64,000 bases of DNA from an uncultured Clostridia bacterium (GCA_937876205.1 CALEII010000066.1:1-64000), one strand, 5' to 3'. Positions 36,490 through 45,749 are shown, counted from the stretch's first letter. The notes: generated by a model from the letters alone, not told the origin. Program-made: numbers and translations.

Positions 36490-38277
36490 TTAGAAGAAGC
36501 TTTGAATTGTGTTTCCGAGTCCGCTTACACTGTCACTCAGCCTTCCGAATATACTGTCAAGAATTGAATCAGACGATGTTATTTCACTGCCGCTGGGAGT
36601 AGACTGATTTGACTGAGCTTTCGGCTCACCCCAGATTTCAATTGTTATTTCAGTACCTTCATATACAACAGAGCCTGCAGCAGGGGACATTGTCGCAACG
36701 TGACCTGCAGTCTGCTGACCGTTGTTTTCTTTTTCAATAATGTTATATGACAGATTCAGTTTGCCCAGATAATATACAGTTTCGGTAAACGGGGCTCCCG
36801 TGAAGTTCGGGAGAGTGACTGTAGATGCACCCTTACTGTATGTAAGAATAAGCTCAGAGCCTCGTGCAACCTTTGTGCCGGGAGCGATATTCTGCTTGAA
36901 TATAACATCCTTTGCAACTGTTGCTGAGGATTCGGGCTGAAGTGTTATGTTAAGACCGTAGCTGTTGGCAATCTGTACGATATAAGCATCGTCTTTTCGA
37001 TAGTTTTCAAAGTTCGGCATTTCAACAACTGCAGATGAAGAGCCTGTGAAATTGAATGTGACAATTCCCGTAAGTGCAAGGCAGGCAAAGAATATAAGCA
37101 TAACTGCGACAATACTTATGCTCAGAACAATTGTTGATGCAGTTGATGTTGTCTTGCCGTCAGAGTTATCTTTTGAAATAACGGGCACTGCAGGCGTTGT
37201 GTTGACAATAACGGGAGCCTTTGTTTTCTCAGTTCTGATGTCGTCATTGTCAATGTCACTTATAGGGTCAATAAGAGAAGCGCCGGTGAGAACTGCAGTC
37301 TGCTTTTTGTGGTGCTCAAATGCCTCTTTAGTGAATGATTCTCTGAGCGCAGCAATATTCTGTGTTCTTTCGTCCTGCTTGACCTGAAGAGCACTGATAA
37401 ATGCTGCAAGCACATAGTCAGGGAGTTTTCTTGCATATTCTGCAGGGATTGTAAGCAGATCTTCATTATCTCTTGTTTTTGCATCAATGGGCATTGTGCC
37501 TGTAATGCACTTATAAAGAGTTGCAATAAAACCGTAGACATCTGTTGCCGCTGTCAGCTCAGTTCTTCTTGAATACTGCTCAATTGCTGCATATCCGGGG
37601 CGCAGATCAGCTGCAACTCTGCCTTCTGTCTGTCTGACCTCTTTTATACCGAAGCCCCACAGTTTGAATGTGCCGTTTGCACAAAGGAAAAGAGTATCGG
37701 GTGAAATCGCACCGTGAATTACATTTTCTCGGTGAAGAGCATCGAGAGCTTCAAGCACAGTAAACAGTTTTTTATTTATTGTTTCCCAGTCAAGAATTCC
37801 GTTCTGACTGTCAAGATATTCAGACAGCGTCTGGCTTCCGTCAGCCTCAGCAATCGCATATGCTGTGTCATTTGCCTCAAAAACATCAAGCACGGTGATC
37901 ATTGAATCAAGGGTCTTAAGCTTCTTTATCTTGTGCCACATATCAAGAAAACTCTTGCGCATAGTCTTGAAAAAATCAACATCAGCCTCTGCAACAAGGG
38001 GCTTCAGAGCATCCTTCTGACGTATACACAGTATTTCGGGCAGAAATTCTCTTATTCTTACACAGTTGTTAGTGATGGTATCAAGTCCGAGATATGTCAC
38101 ACCTTCAGAGTTTCTTTCAAGAATGTCGCCCACTACATATTTTCCCGCAAGAACGGTGCCGTATGCAAGATAAGGCGCAGATTGTTCGGATTTTGTATCA
38201 AAGCCGCAGTAGGGACAATTTTCAGCGTCACCGATTTCATTCATACAACCGGGACACAGATTGTTATAAAAGCCCAT
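36490..38277 (-). CDS. Zinc-ribbon pseudokinase with transmembrane segment and two PASTA domains
   Basis: The 595-residue protein starts with a Cys4 zinc ribbon (CPGCMNEIGDAENCPYCG). A kinase fold occupies about residues 46-330, with all key residues changed: the glycine loop is ERNSEGVTYL, VAIK Lys is Arg76 (VRIREF), HRD is HGA (Asp to Ala190) and DFG is GFG (Gly208). The fold itself is kept (TDVYGFIATLYKCITGTMP). A transmembrane helix near 387-410 is followed by two PASTA domains (about 420-485 and 487-555), which in active kinases bind peptidoglycan fragments. ATG 38277 follows GGAGG. It reads into tldD with 14 bases between. It is most likely a signal-sensing pseudokinase. Confidence 0.85.
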   Translation of the reverse strand: MGFYNNLCPGCMNEIGDAENCPYCGFDTKSEQSAPYLAYGTVLAGKYVVGDILERNSEGVTYLGLDTITNNCVRIREFLPEILCIRQKDALKPLVAEADVDFFKTMRKSFLDMWHKIKKLKTLDSMITVLDVFEANDTAYAIAEADGSQTLSEYLDSQNGILDWETINKKLFTVLEALDALHRENVIHGAISPDTLFLCANGTFKLWGFGIKEVRQTEGRVAADLRPGYAAIEQYSRRTELTAATDVYGFIATLYKCITGTMPIDAKTRDNEDLLTIPAEYARKLPDYVLAAFISALQVKQDERTQNIAALRESFTKEAFEHHKKQTAVLTGASLIDPISDIDNDDIRTEKTKAPVIVNTTPAVPVISKDNSDGKTTSTASTIVLSISIVAVMLIFFACLALTGIVTFNFTGSSSAVVEMPNFENYRKDDAYIVQIANSYGLNITLQPESSATVAKDVIFKQNIAPGTKVARGSELILTYSKGASTVTLPNFTGAPFTETVYYLGKLNLSYNIIEKENNGQQTAGHVATMSPAAGSVVYEGTEITIEIWGEPKAQSNQSTPSGSEITSSDSILDSIFGRLSDSVSGLGNTIQSFF

Positions 38278-38362
38278 AAAATTACCTCCGGATAACTATT
38301 TTAAGTTTATTTTATAATTATAACATAAAAATTATATTTAAACAACAAGAAAAATGAAAACG

Positions 38363-39961
38363 TTAGGTTTCATCGCCGAGAACAGCTTCTGCACATCTGA
38401 TTCCGTCAACAGCTGCTGACACAATGCCTCCTGCATAGCCTGCTCCCTCACCACAGGGGTAGAGGCCTCTTATGTTTGTCTGATAGAACTCATCACGGAG
38501 AATTCTGACAGGTGACGAGCTTCTGCTTTCGGGGAATGTGAGAACTGCATCAGGTAAAGCAAAACCGTGAAGCTTTTTGTCAAATGCAACAATTGCATCA
38601 TAAATTGTTTTTGTTACGCAGTCAGGCAGTACACTTTTTATATTTGTGAAGCTGACTCCTGTCGGGCAGGTCGGATTGACAGCACCTTTTTTCACGGATG
38701 TTCTGTCATTCAGAAAATCACCCACAAGCTGAGCCGGAGCCGTGTAATCACCGCCGCCGTATTCAAAGCCTGCTCTTTCTATTTTTCGCTGAAAATCAAA
38801 GCCCGAAAGAGGGTGGTCGCTCTCAAAATAATCAGGCTCTATACCGACAAGAATTGCTGAATTGGCATTTTCACCGTCACGTGCGTATTCGCTCATACCG
38901 TTTGTGACCATTCCGCCTTCCTCTGATGATGCGGCAACAACAGTTCCTCCGGGGCACATACAGAAGGTATATCCGCCTCTGCCGTGCAGGGGATGATTTG
39001 AGAGCTTGTAGTCAGCGGCCCCCAGAACAGGATTGTTCCACATATTTCCGTACTGAGCCTTGTTGATAAGCTCCTGCGGGTGTTCTATTCTTGTGCCGAC
39101 AGAGAATGCTTTTTTCTCCATTCTGACACCTTTCTCATAGAGCATTGTGACAGTATCTCTTGCTGAATGACCTGTACACAGAACAACACAGTCTGTCTCA
39201 ATGTCAGCATATGTTCCCTCGGGTGTTCTGTATGTGAGACCGTGAATAAAATTGTTGGCAACAATGATATCTGTCATCGTACAGCCGAATTTTACTTCTC
39301 CGCCCATAGAAATTATATCTTTTCTGATGTTTTTTACAACCTCACCGAGCTTGTCCGTACCGATGTGAGGTCTTGCAGAGTACATTATTTCTTCAGGTGC
39401 TCCATGGGCATAAAGCTGATTGAATACCTCTCTGCATCTGCCGTCTTTTATGCCTGTTGTGAGCTTGCCGTCAGAAAAAGTGCCTGCTCCGCCTTCGCCG
39501 AACTGCACATTTGAGCTTGTGTTGAGCTTACGGTGTGCCCAGAAGCTTCTGACATCCTTTGTGCGTGTGTCAACATCATTTCCCCGTTCAAGAATTATCG
39601 GGCGGAGTCCGCATTTTGCAAGCATAAGTCCACAGAGCATTCCTGCAGGGCCGAAACCAATAATTACGGGTCTGAGAACTGAGGTTCTCTTTACTTCAGG
39701 GATTGTGTAATTGTATCTTTCTCTGTAAAGAACCTTGTTCGCAGGAAATCGTGCAGCAACATCCTCTTCACCTGAAGAAAGCTCCACATCCACGGAGTAT
39801 ACCATTTTAATGTAATTCTTTTTTCTTGAATCTATTGATTCTCTTGATATCTCGAAAGATGTGAATTCATCACTGCTGACACCTATATAATCTGCAGCAA
39901 GTTTTTTGAGGTGTTCAACAGGCTCACCCACATCAAGAGCTAATTCATTTATTCTGAGCAT
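38363..39961 (-). CDS. NAD(P)/FAD-dependent dehydrogenase (COG2509-like)
   Basis: The 532-residue flavoprotein has a FAD site PVIIGFGPAGMLCGLMLA, FGEGGAGTFSDGKLTTGIKD and a C-terminal GLYPCGEGAGYAGGIVSAA, the pattern of a conserved uncharacterised family in Firmicutes. The N-terminal ~90 residues form an extra domain of unknown role. The reaction is unknown. It begins one base after the stop region of the next flavoprotein gene, so the two are co-transcribed. Confidence 0.85.
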   Translation of the reverse strand: MLRINELALDVGEPVEHLKKLAADYIGVSSDEFTSFEISRESIDSRKKNYIKMVYSVDVELSSGEEDVAARFPANKVLYRERYNYTIPEVKRTSVLRPVIIGFGPAGMLCGLMLAKCGLRPIILERGNDVDTRTKDVRSFWAHRKLNTSSNVQFGEGGAGTFSDGKLTTGIKDGRCREVFNQLYAHGAPEEIMYSARPHIGTDKLGEVVKNIRKDIISMGGEVKFGCTMTDIIVANNFIHGLTYRTPEGTYADIETDCVVLCTGHSARDTVTMLYEKGVRMEKKAFSVGTRIEHPQELINKAQYGNMWNNPVLGAADYKLSNHPLHGRGGYTFCMCPGGTVVAASSEEGGMVTNGMSEYARDGENANSAILVGIEPDYFESDHPLSGFDFQRKIERAGFEYGGGDYTAPAQLVGDFLNDRTSVKKGAVNPTCPTGVSFTNIKSVLPDCVTKTIYDAIVAFDKKLHGFALPDAVLTFPESRSSSPVRILRDEFYQTNIRGLYPCGEGAGYAGGIVSAAVDGIRCAEAVLGDET

Positions 39962-39962
39962 A

Positions 39963-41213
39963 TTATTTCTCCGTTAAATATTTTATGGCATTTGCGCCTG
40001 CACAGCGCCCTGAGCTCCACGCCCAGGCAAGATTATAACCACCGCATATTGCATCTGCATCAAGTACTTCACCGCAAGCAAAAAGAGACGGTATACTTTT
40101 GCAGCTCATTGTCAGGCTGTTAAACAGCTTTGTGTCTGCACCGCCTGCAGTGACCTGTGAATTTTCAAAACCGAGCACACCGCTGACTTCAAAAATCTCT
40201 GAGCTTATAATTTCTGTAAGCAGTGCAATGTCATTTTTGCTCAGTGTTGATGCTCTTGCAGTGCAGCTGATTGAAGCTGATGACAGCTTTGCTACTGCTA
40301 ACTTCTTGGGCATTATTCCTGACAGTATATCTTCACACAGCAGGTTCGGATTATGCTTTTTTCTTGTGATTATGTAGTCAAATATCTCTTCAGGCTCAAA
40401 AAATGGCAGTGAATTTATAACAACAGTGATTTTACCTTTCTTTTTATAGGCAAAATGCTTTGAAACAGCTCTTGAGACCTCCATTGCAGGTATTCCTGAA
40501 ATGCCGTAATCGGTATATTGCAGTTCACCTTCTGAAGAAGCAATTACTTTACCGTTTTCAACAACATAAATTTCTCCCTGCGACCTGACGCCTTTGAGTG
40601 CTTTATTCTTTTTCTTAAGCATTATGCCGGTTAGAGAGGGAAAAGGAGTTTTAATTTTAACACCGAGTGATGCAAGAATGTCGTAGCAGGAGCCGTCTGA
40701 GCCCTGAACAGGTGCAGATTTGCCGCCGCCTGCAATGATAAGTGCATCAGTGTGGATATTTCCGTTGAGAAGAAAACCGTCAGCTGTTTTCTCTGCACTT
40801 TCAATTTTTGTGTCGCAGACAATATTCACACCGAGATGCTCTGCCTCAAAGCGCAGTGCATCAAGAACCGATGCTGCCTGAAAGCTCATAGGATAAAGTC
40901 TTCCGTCTGATTCCTCGGCAAGATAAATACCTATGCTTCTGAAGAACTCGGCGTTGCTTTCAACAGGGTAGTTCTCAAAGACCTTATTTATGAATTCTGT
41001 GTCACCGTGATAGTTTTCTTCTGCAACCGACGTGTTCATAATATTGCATCTGCCGTTACCTGTAGCAAGAATTTTTTTGCCGGCTTTAGGCAGCTTCTCA
41101 TATACAGTGACGGTTATGTCTGCAGCTGATTTTTTGCATTGTCTTGCCGCTTCTATTGCGGCCGCAAGACCTGAAGCACCGCCGCCTACAACTGAAAGTG
41201 TTTTCTTCACCAT
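39963..41213 (-). CDS. HI0933/BaiN-like flavoprotein
   Basis: The 416-residue protein binds FAD (VVGGGASGLAAAIEAAR) and has the family signatures AGKKILATGNGRCNIMN and GYNLAWAWSSGRCAG. BaiN of this family takes part in bile-acid dehydroxylation, but the wider HI0933 family is broadly distributed and mostly uncharacterised, so no bile-acid role is claimed. It is the upstream gene of the flavoprotein pair. Confidence 0.9.
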   Translation of the reverse strand: MVKKTLSVVGGGASGLAAAIEAARQCKKSAADITVTVYEKLPKAGKKILATGNGRCNIMNTSVAEENYHGDTEFINKVFENYPVESNAEFFRSIGIYLAEESDGRLYPMSFQAASVLDALRFEAEHLGVNIVCDTKIESAEKTADGFLLNGNIHTDALIIAGGGKSAPVQGSDGSCYDILASLGVKIKTPFPSLTGIMLKKKNKALKGVRSQGEIYVVENGKVIASSEGELQYTDYGISGIPAMEVSRAVSKHFAYKKKGKITVVINSLPFFEPEEIFDYIITRKKHNPNLLCEDILSGIMPKKLAVAKLSSASISCTARASTLSKNDIALLTEIISSEIFEVSGVLGFENSQVTAGGADTKLFNSLTMSCKSIPSLFACGEVLDADAICGGYNLAWAWSSGRCAGANAIKYLTEK

Positions 41214-41334
41214 TGAAATATCCTTTTCATAAAATATAACTTTTCACTAACTTATTATTTTACGCCCAAAGCTGTCAACTGTCAAGTAAATTCATATATT
41301 TAATTGTATGTATATTAAATATATTCAATTTATC

Positions 41335-41363
41335 TTGACAATTTTACTATGCTGTGATATAAT
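41335..41363 (+). promoter_or_regulatory. Consensus promoter of the SCIFF locus
   Basis: Perfect TTGACA (41335-41340), a 17-base spacer and perfect TATAAT (41358-41363), 57 bases before the peptide start. Confidence 0.85.
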
Positions 41364-41419
41364 GTTGACGAATTTTAACCGTATTTCTACGGCAATAATA
41401 TGAATTGGAGATATGAATT

Positions 41420-41563
41420 ATGGAAAGAATTACTACTCTTGAAACTCGTAACCTTTGTGAAAGCGCTCAGAACGGCGGCTGCGGTGAATGCCAGACATCA
41501 TGCCAGTCAGCATGTAAGACAAGCTGCGGTATTGCAAATCAGCAGTGCGAGAATAAGGAATAA
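41420..41563 (+). CDS. scfA: SCIFF ranthipeptide precursor (six cysteines in forty-five)
   Basis: The 47-residue peptide MERITTLETRNLCESAQNGG-CGECQTSCQSACKTSCGIAN-QQCENKE carries the SCIFF core SCQSACKTSC. Cysteines are at 13, 21, 24, 28, 32, 36 and 43. It is followed by a small terminator and the radical SAM maturase, the standard SCIFF order in Clostridia. SCIFF peptides receive thioether crosslinks from Cys to a side-chain carbon of a following residue; the best-studied case links Cys32 to Thr37, as I recall. Here position 37 is Gly, so the crosslink site may differ. ATTGGAG precedes the ATG by 10 bases. It was too short for a minimum-length ORF scan. Confidence 0.93.
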   Translation: MERITTLETRNLCESAQNGGCGECQTSCQSACKTSCGIANQQCENKE

Positions 41564-41579
41564 TTCAATTTAAGATTGA

Positions 41580-41603
41580 TGCCGCTTTATGCGGCATTTT
41601 TTT
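41580..41603 (+). terminator. Attenuating terminator between SCIFF peptide and maturase genes
   Basis: TGCCGC / GCGGCA stem with loop TTTAT followed by TTTTTTTC. The maturase starts at 41622, so partial read-through would give an excess of peptide over enzyme. Confidence 0.85.
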
Positions 41604-41621
41604 CTGTAGTGGTGATATAAT

Positions 41622-43004
41622 ATGGTACATCAATATAAACTGAACGGCTTTAATATCGTTATAGACAGTTGCTCGGGCTCAATTCACTCTGTTGATGATG
41701 TTGCTTACGATATTATTTCAATGTTCAGTGATAAAAATGAAGATGAAATAGTGAGTGAAATTCTCGCCGAATATTCTGACCGTGAGGATGTGACTGAGCA
41801 GGATATAAGAGCCTGTGTAAGTGATATCCGTTCACTTAAGCTGGCAGGTAAGCTTTTTACACCTGATACATTTGAAAAGGATGCAACAAGGTTCAAGGAG
41901 AAAAGCGGTAATATTATCAAGGCTTTGTGCCTTCATGTTGCACACACCTGCAACCTTAACTGTGGTTATTGTTTTGCAAGTCAGGGCAATTATCACGGTG
42001 ACAGAGCTGTAATGAGCTTTGAAGTTGGTAAGCGTGCTCTCGATTTCCTTGTTGAGAATTCAGGTAGCAGAACAAATCTTGAGGTTGACTTCTTCGGCGG
42101 AGAGCCTCTTATGAACTGGGATGTTGTGAAAAAGCTTGTTGTGTATGCCCGTTCAATTGAAAAAGAAAAGGGAAAGAACTTCCGTTTTACTCTTACGACA
42201 AACGGTGTGCTGGTTGACGATGATGTTATTGAATTTGCCAATAAGGAGATGCACAATGTCGTTCTCAGTCTGGATGGCAGAAAGGAAATCCACGATGCTG
42301 TCCGTGTTGACTACGCAGGTAACGGCAGCTGGGAAAAAATTGTGCCGAAATTTCAGAAATTTGTCAAGGCAAGGGGTAACAGAGAGTACTATATGAGAGG
42401 TACTTTCACACACGCAAATCCTGATTTTACAAAAGACATAAATGTTATGCTTGACCTTGGGTTCAATAAGCTGAGTATGGAGCCTGTTGTATGTGCTCCC
42501 GAGGATGCCTCTGCACTTACTCAGGAAGACCTGCCGATAGTTCTTGAGCAGTATGAGCTTCTCGCCAAGGATATGCTCAGAAAAGAAAAAGAGGGAAAGC
42601 CCTATACATTCTACCATTATATGATAGACCTTACAGGCGGACCATGTATATATAAGCGTATTTCGGGCTGTGGCTCAGGCACCGAGTATATGGCTGTCAC
42701 TCCCTGGGGTGATCTTTATCCTTGTCATCAGTTCGTCGGTGAAGAAAAGTTCAGACTCGGCAATGTCTTTGACGGTGTCACAAATAATGACATACGTGAA
42801 GAATTCAGAAGCTGTAATGTCTATGTCCGTCCCGAATGTAAGGACTGCTGGGCAAAGCTCTGGTGCTCAGGAGGTTGTGCCGCAAACGCATATCACGCAA
42901 CAGGTTCGATCAGAGGTGTATATGAATACGGATGCACACTCTTTAAGAAGAGAATGGAATGTGCAATAATGATGCAGGTTTCAAGAGCACTTGATAAACG
43001 ATGA
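41622..43004 (+). CDS. scfB: SCIFF thioether maturase, radical SAM/SPASM
   Basis: The 460-residue enzyme crosslinks the SCIFF peptide. Residues 1-85 look like a RiPP recognition domain (winged helix). The radical SAM cluster motif CNLNCGYC is at about residues 110-117, with FFGGEPLMNW downstream. The SPASM region has auxiliary-cluster cysteines in CGSGTEYMAVTPWGDLYPC and CKDCWAKLWCSGGC. GGTGAT precedes ATG 41622. Its TGA overlaps the ATG of the next gene by four bases (ATGA at 43001-43004). Confidence 0.95.
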   Translation: MVHQYKLNGFNIVIDSCSGSIHSVDDVAYDIISMFSDKNEDEIVSEILAEYSDREDVTEQDIRACVSDIRSLKLAGKLFTPDTFEKDATRFKEKSGNIIKALCLHVAHTCNLNCGYCFASQGNYHGDRAVMSFEVGKRALDFLVENSGSRTNLEVDFFGGEPLMNWDVVKKLVVYARSIEKEKGKNFRFTLTTNGVLVDDDVIEFANKEMHNVVLSLDGRKEIHDAVRVDYAGNGSWEKIVPKFQKFVKARGNREYYMRGTFTHANPDFTKDINVMLDLGFNKLSMEPVVCAPEDASALTQEDLPIVLEQYELLAKDMLRKEKEGKPYTFYHYMIDLTGGPCIYKRISGCGSGTEYMAVTPWGDLYPCHQFVGEEKFRLGNVFDGVTNNDIREEFRSCNVYVRPECKDCWAKLWCSGGCAANAYHATGSIRGVYEYGCTLFKKRMECAIMMQVSRALDKR

Positions 43005-44308
43005 AAACACCGATATATGATTTTGTAAAACAGTATTCTCAGTCAGGCATTGCAAGACTTCATATGCCCGGTCACAAGGGCGTTTCATTTCTCGGCTGTG
43101 AAAATGCTGATATAACAGAAGTGAATGGTGCTGATGCTCTGTATCACTCTTCAGGTATTATTTCTGAGAGTGAAAAAAACGCAACTTCACTTTTCGGTTC
43201 CTTTGCAACATTTTATTCTGCAGAAGGGGCATCACAATGTATCAAAGCAATGCTTTTTCTGGCAAAGACAAAAAGCAACAGCACTGATTTCACAGTTCTT
43301 GCCGCAAGAAATGTGCATAAATCTTTTGTTTATGCCTGCGCATTGCTTGGTATAAAGGTTCGATGGCTGTTTGATGATTCAGATGATTACACTCTCTGCA
43401 GATGCCGTATAACTGCTGTTCAGCTTGAGGCAGAGCTTAAGAAAAGAAAGGCAGATGCTGTATATATCACAAGCCCCGATTATCTCGGCACAATGTCAGA
43501 TATTTCTTCTCTTGCTGAGGTTGCGCACAGATACGGTGCATTTATGCTTGTTGACAATGCTCACGGAGCTTATCTCAGATTTCTTGATAAAAGTCTTCAT
43601 CCGATGGATAAAGGGGCAGATATGTGCTGTGACTCTGCGCATAAGACCTTGCCTGTCCTGACCGGAGGAGCTTATCTTCATATTAAAAATGACATTTTTG
43701 CTGATAATGCAAAGAGAGCTCTTGAAATGTTCGGGTCAACCAGTCCGTCATATCTGATTCTTCAGTCTCTTGACCTATGCAATGTCTATCTTGCTGATGA
43801 TTACGGCAGTAAGCTTGCTTCCTGTGTTGAGAAGGTCAATAACCTGAAACAAAGGCTTTCAGATAACGGATGGAAAATATATGACAGTGACCCGTTAAAG
43901 CTTACTGTTTATACAGGTAACACCGATTTCTGTAACAGGCTGAGAAAAAACGGTATTGAGTGTGAATACGAAGACCCTGACTATACAGTTATGATGTTTA
44001 CCCCTGAAACAGACAGTGATGTTTATGATAATCTGCTGTCAGCTGCAGGTGTCAACGATGTTTCCGTTACTCAATCAGTATTGTCCTTTTCTGAACCTAA
44101 AAAGATGTCCGAAATCCGTGATGCAATTTTTGCAGAATGTGAAGAAATCAGTATTGAAAATGCTGCAGGCAGGGTAGTGGCAGACACCTGCGTCGGCTGC
44201 CCACCCGCAGTTCCCGTGCTTGTAAGCGGTGAAGAAGTAACTGCAGAAGCTGTTGAAGTTATGAGGTATTACGGAATAAATACAATAAAGGTAATAAAAA
44301 AGCAGTAG
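43001..44308 (+). CDS. PLP-dependent Orn/Lys/Arg decarboxylase-family protein, overlapping scfB
   Basis: The 435-residue fold-type I PLP enzyme has LHMPGHKG near the N-terminus, D in LVDNAHGAY (cofactor Asp) and the lysine motif CDSAHKTLPVLTGGAYLH. It resembles the short clostridial Orn/Lys/Arg decarboxylases and lacks the N-terminal wing domain of E. coli LdcC/CadA. The substrate is unclear; arginine or lysine decarboxylation is likely by family. The start codon overlaps the scfB stop (ATGA), so translation is coupled. Confidence 0.82.
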   Translation: MKTPIYDFVKQYSQSGIARLHMPGHKGVSFLGCENADITEVNGADALYHSSGIISESEKNATSLFGSFATFYSAEGASQCIKAMLFLAKTKSNSTDFTVLAARNVHKSFVYACALLGIKVRWLFDDSDDYTLCRCRITAVQLEAELKKRKADAVYITSPDYLGTMSDISSLAEVAHRYGAFMLVDNAHGAYLRFLDKSLHPMDKGADMCCDSAHKTLPVLTGGAYLHIKNDIFADNAKRALEMFGSTSPSYLILQSLDLCNVYLADDYGSKLASCVEKVNNLKQRLSDNGWKIYDSDPLKLTVYTGNTDFCNRLRKNGIECEYEDPDYTVMMFTPETDSDVYDNLLSAAGVNDVSVTQSVLSFSEPKKMSEIRDAIFAECEEISIENAAGRVVADTCVGCPPAVPVLVSGEEVTAEAVEVMRYYGINTIKVIKKQ

Positions 44309-44345
44309 TTCACTTCATTTCTGTGAACTACTGCAAATTTTTTTG
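44302..44345. terminator. Bidirectional terminator overlapping the PLP-enzyme stop
   Basis: A 12-bp perfect stem (44302-44313 with 44323-44334), an eight-T run to the right and a run of A on the left that serves the minus-strand peptidase. Confidence 0.9.
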
Positions 44346-44351
44346 TCTGAA

Positions 44352-45590
44352 TTACTGCTTTGCGCCCTCGTCGAACTTTTCGAGCACCTTTACGCTTACT
44401 GCATAGCAGTCTGCAAGACCTTCAAGATTCATATTGTCGTATGTGTCACGTCTTGTGTGGTAATAATCCTCAAGAGCGTGGTTGAGACCTGTGATACCTG
44501 CTGAACGGAAGCCTGCCTGAGTAAAAGCAGCGTTATCTGTTGCACCGCCGAGAGGAGGAACCATACCCTTAAGGCACTTGATACCGAGTTCATCTGCACA
44601 TTCCATAAACAGGTCAGTAACTTCCTTGTCTGACTTTACCGTTGCGTTAAGGTCACGGTAGTTTGCCATAAGGTACTTGGGATCGTGTATTGTATCGTAT
44701 GAATAGAAGAATGTGGGAACATCACGGAATTCATCCATATGAGCTTCACACCAGGCTTTTGAGCCTCTGAGACCTGCTTCCTCTGAGCCTGTGATAACTA
44801 CGCCGACCTCTGTGTTTTCAAACTCAATGCCTTCATCCTGAAGTGCCTTGAGGATTGCAATACCCATATAACAGCCTGAAAGGTTATCGTTTGCACCGTC
44901 AACAACATTCTTCTTGTCCCACATTTTATAAAGACCGAGCATAAAGGGAACAAAAACAAGACCTGCAAGTGAAGCTATGAAAAGTGGTTCTTTTATATCA
45001 AAAGGAATATATCCGAAACCATACTTAATGAGCTTGATAATTGAGAGTATAAGATAATAAACAGCACCGAGTACACAGATAACCGAGTGCATTTCAAATG
45101 CAACTCCGCCGAAACGGTAGTTAACGGGCCATTCCCAGCAGGCATCGGGGTGACCGTTGAAAAGAATTCTTCTCTTCACTTCACCCTTACAGCTCTTGAT
45201 AGCGGTAACATTTGTGCCTGTCATTTCAGGGAAGAATCTGTCAACAACCTTTTTATACATACCGAACTGCAGGAACATAATTGTAAAACCTGCAATTATG
45301 AGTAATACAGATGCGAGAGGGAATACAAAAAACATAGGGATTGCAAGAAGAGCAAACGTGATTGTGAAATATATCCAACCGAAGAATGAACCCGGATTCT
45401 CTTTGAAGGATTCAATCTGAATTCTGTCACAACCTAAATTTTTAAGTGTTTCAGCCATATATTCACAGGCCTGTCTTTCACCTTTAGAGCCGGGACCACG
45501 TTTTTCAAAATTTTTAATAATGTAAGTGATTTCGTCAAGCATATATTTTGCGGCATCATTTTTTTTGTCAATGAGTTTTCTGAGATCCAC
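44352..45590 (-). CDS. M28-family zinc peptidase with membrane segments
   Basis: The 412-residue protein is an M28 aminopeptidase-type metalloprotease. Zinc-ligand motifs are visible: GHPDACW, DGANDNLSG, GSEEAGLRGS and the C-terminal YHTRRD. Two or three hydrophobic segments (ITFALLAIPMFFVFPLASVL near 75-100, and VICVLGAVYYLILSI and LFIASLAGLVFVPFMLG near 185-225) are inserted around the catalytic fold, so it is membrane-bound. The substrate is unknown. Confidence 0.85.
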   Translation of the reverse strand: MDLRKLIDKKNDAAKYMLDEITYIIKNFEKRGPGSKGERQACEYMAETLKNLGCDRIQIESFKENPGSFFGWIYFTITFALLAIPMFFVFPLASVLLIIAGFTIMFLQFGMYKKVVDRFFPEMTGTNVTAIKSCKGEVKRRILFNGHPDACWEWPVNYRFGGVAFEMHSVICVLGAVYYLILSIIKLIKYGFGYIPFDIKEPLFIASLAGLVFVPFMLGLYKMWDKKNVVDGANDNLSGCYMGIAILKALQDEGIEFENTEVGVVITGSEEAGLRGSKAWCEAHMDEFRDVPTFFYSYDTIHDPKYLMANYRDLNATVKSDKEVTDLFMECADELGIKCLKGMVPPLGGATDNAAFTQAGFRSAGITGLNHALEDYYHTRRDTYDNMNLEGLADCYAVSVKVLEKFDEGAKQ

Positions 45591-45720
45591 AAAAATTGCC
45601 TCCTTTAAAAAATATTTAACAATATTTTAATAAATAATTATAACTAATATGTCAAAAAATGATGAATTTTGTGTAAAGTTATCATTTGATTGTTATATAT
45701 AATTTAATTTAATGTTTTGC

Positions 45721-45749
45721 TTGAATAATCTGATAATATATGGTATTAT
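45721..45749 (+). promoter_or_regulatory. Promoter of the YfhO-like gene
   Basis: TTGAAT (45721-45726), a 17-base spacer and TATTAT (45744-45749), 41 bases before the TTG start. Confidence 0.5.

Noticed and set aside
39963..41213. Bile-acid dehydroxylation (BaiN) gene
   Set aside because: No other bai genes; the HI0933 family is widespread.
41420..41563. Metallothionein-like peptide
   Set aside because: The Cys pattern and adjacent radical SAM/SPASM maturase fit SCIFF far better.
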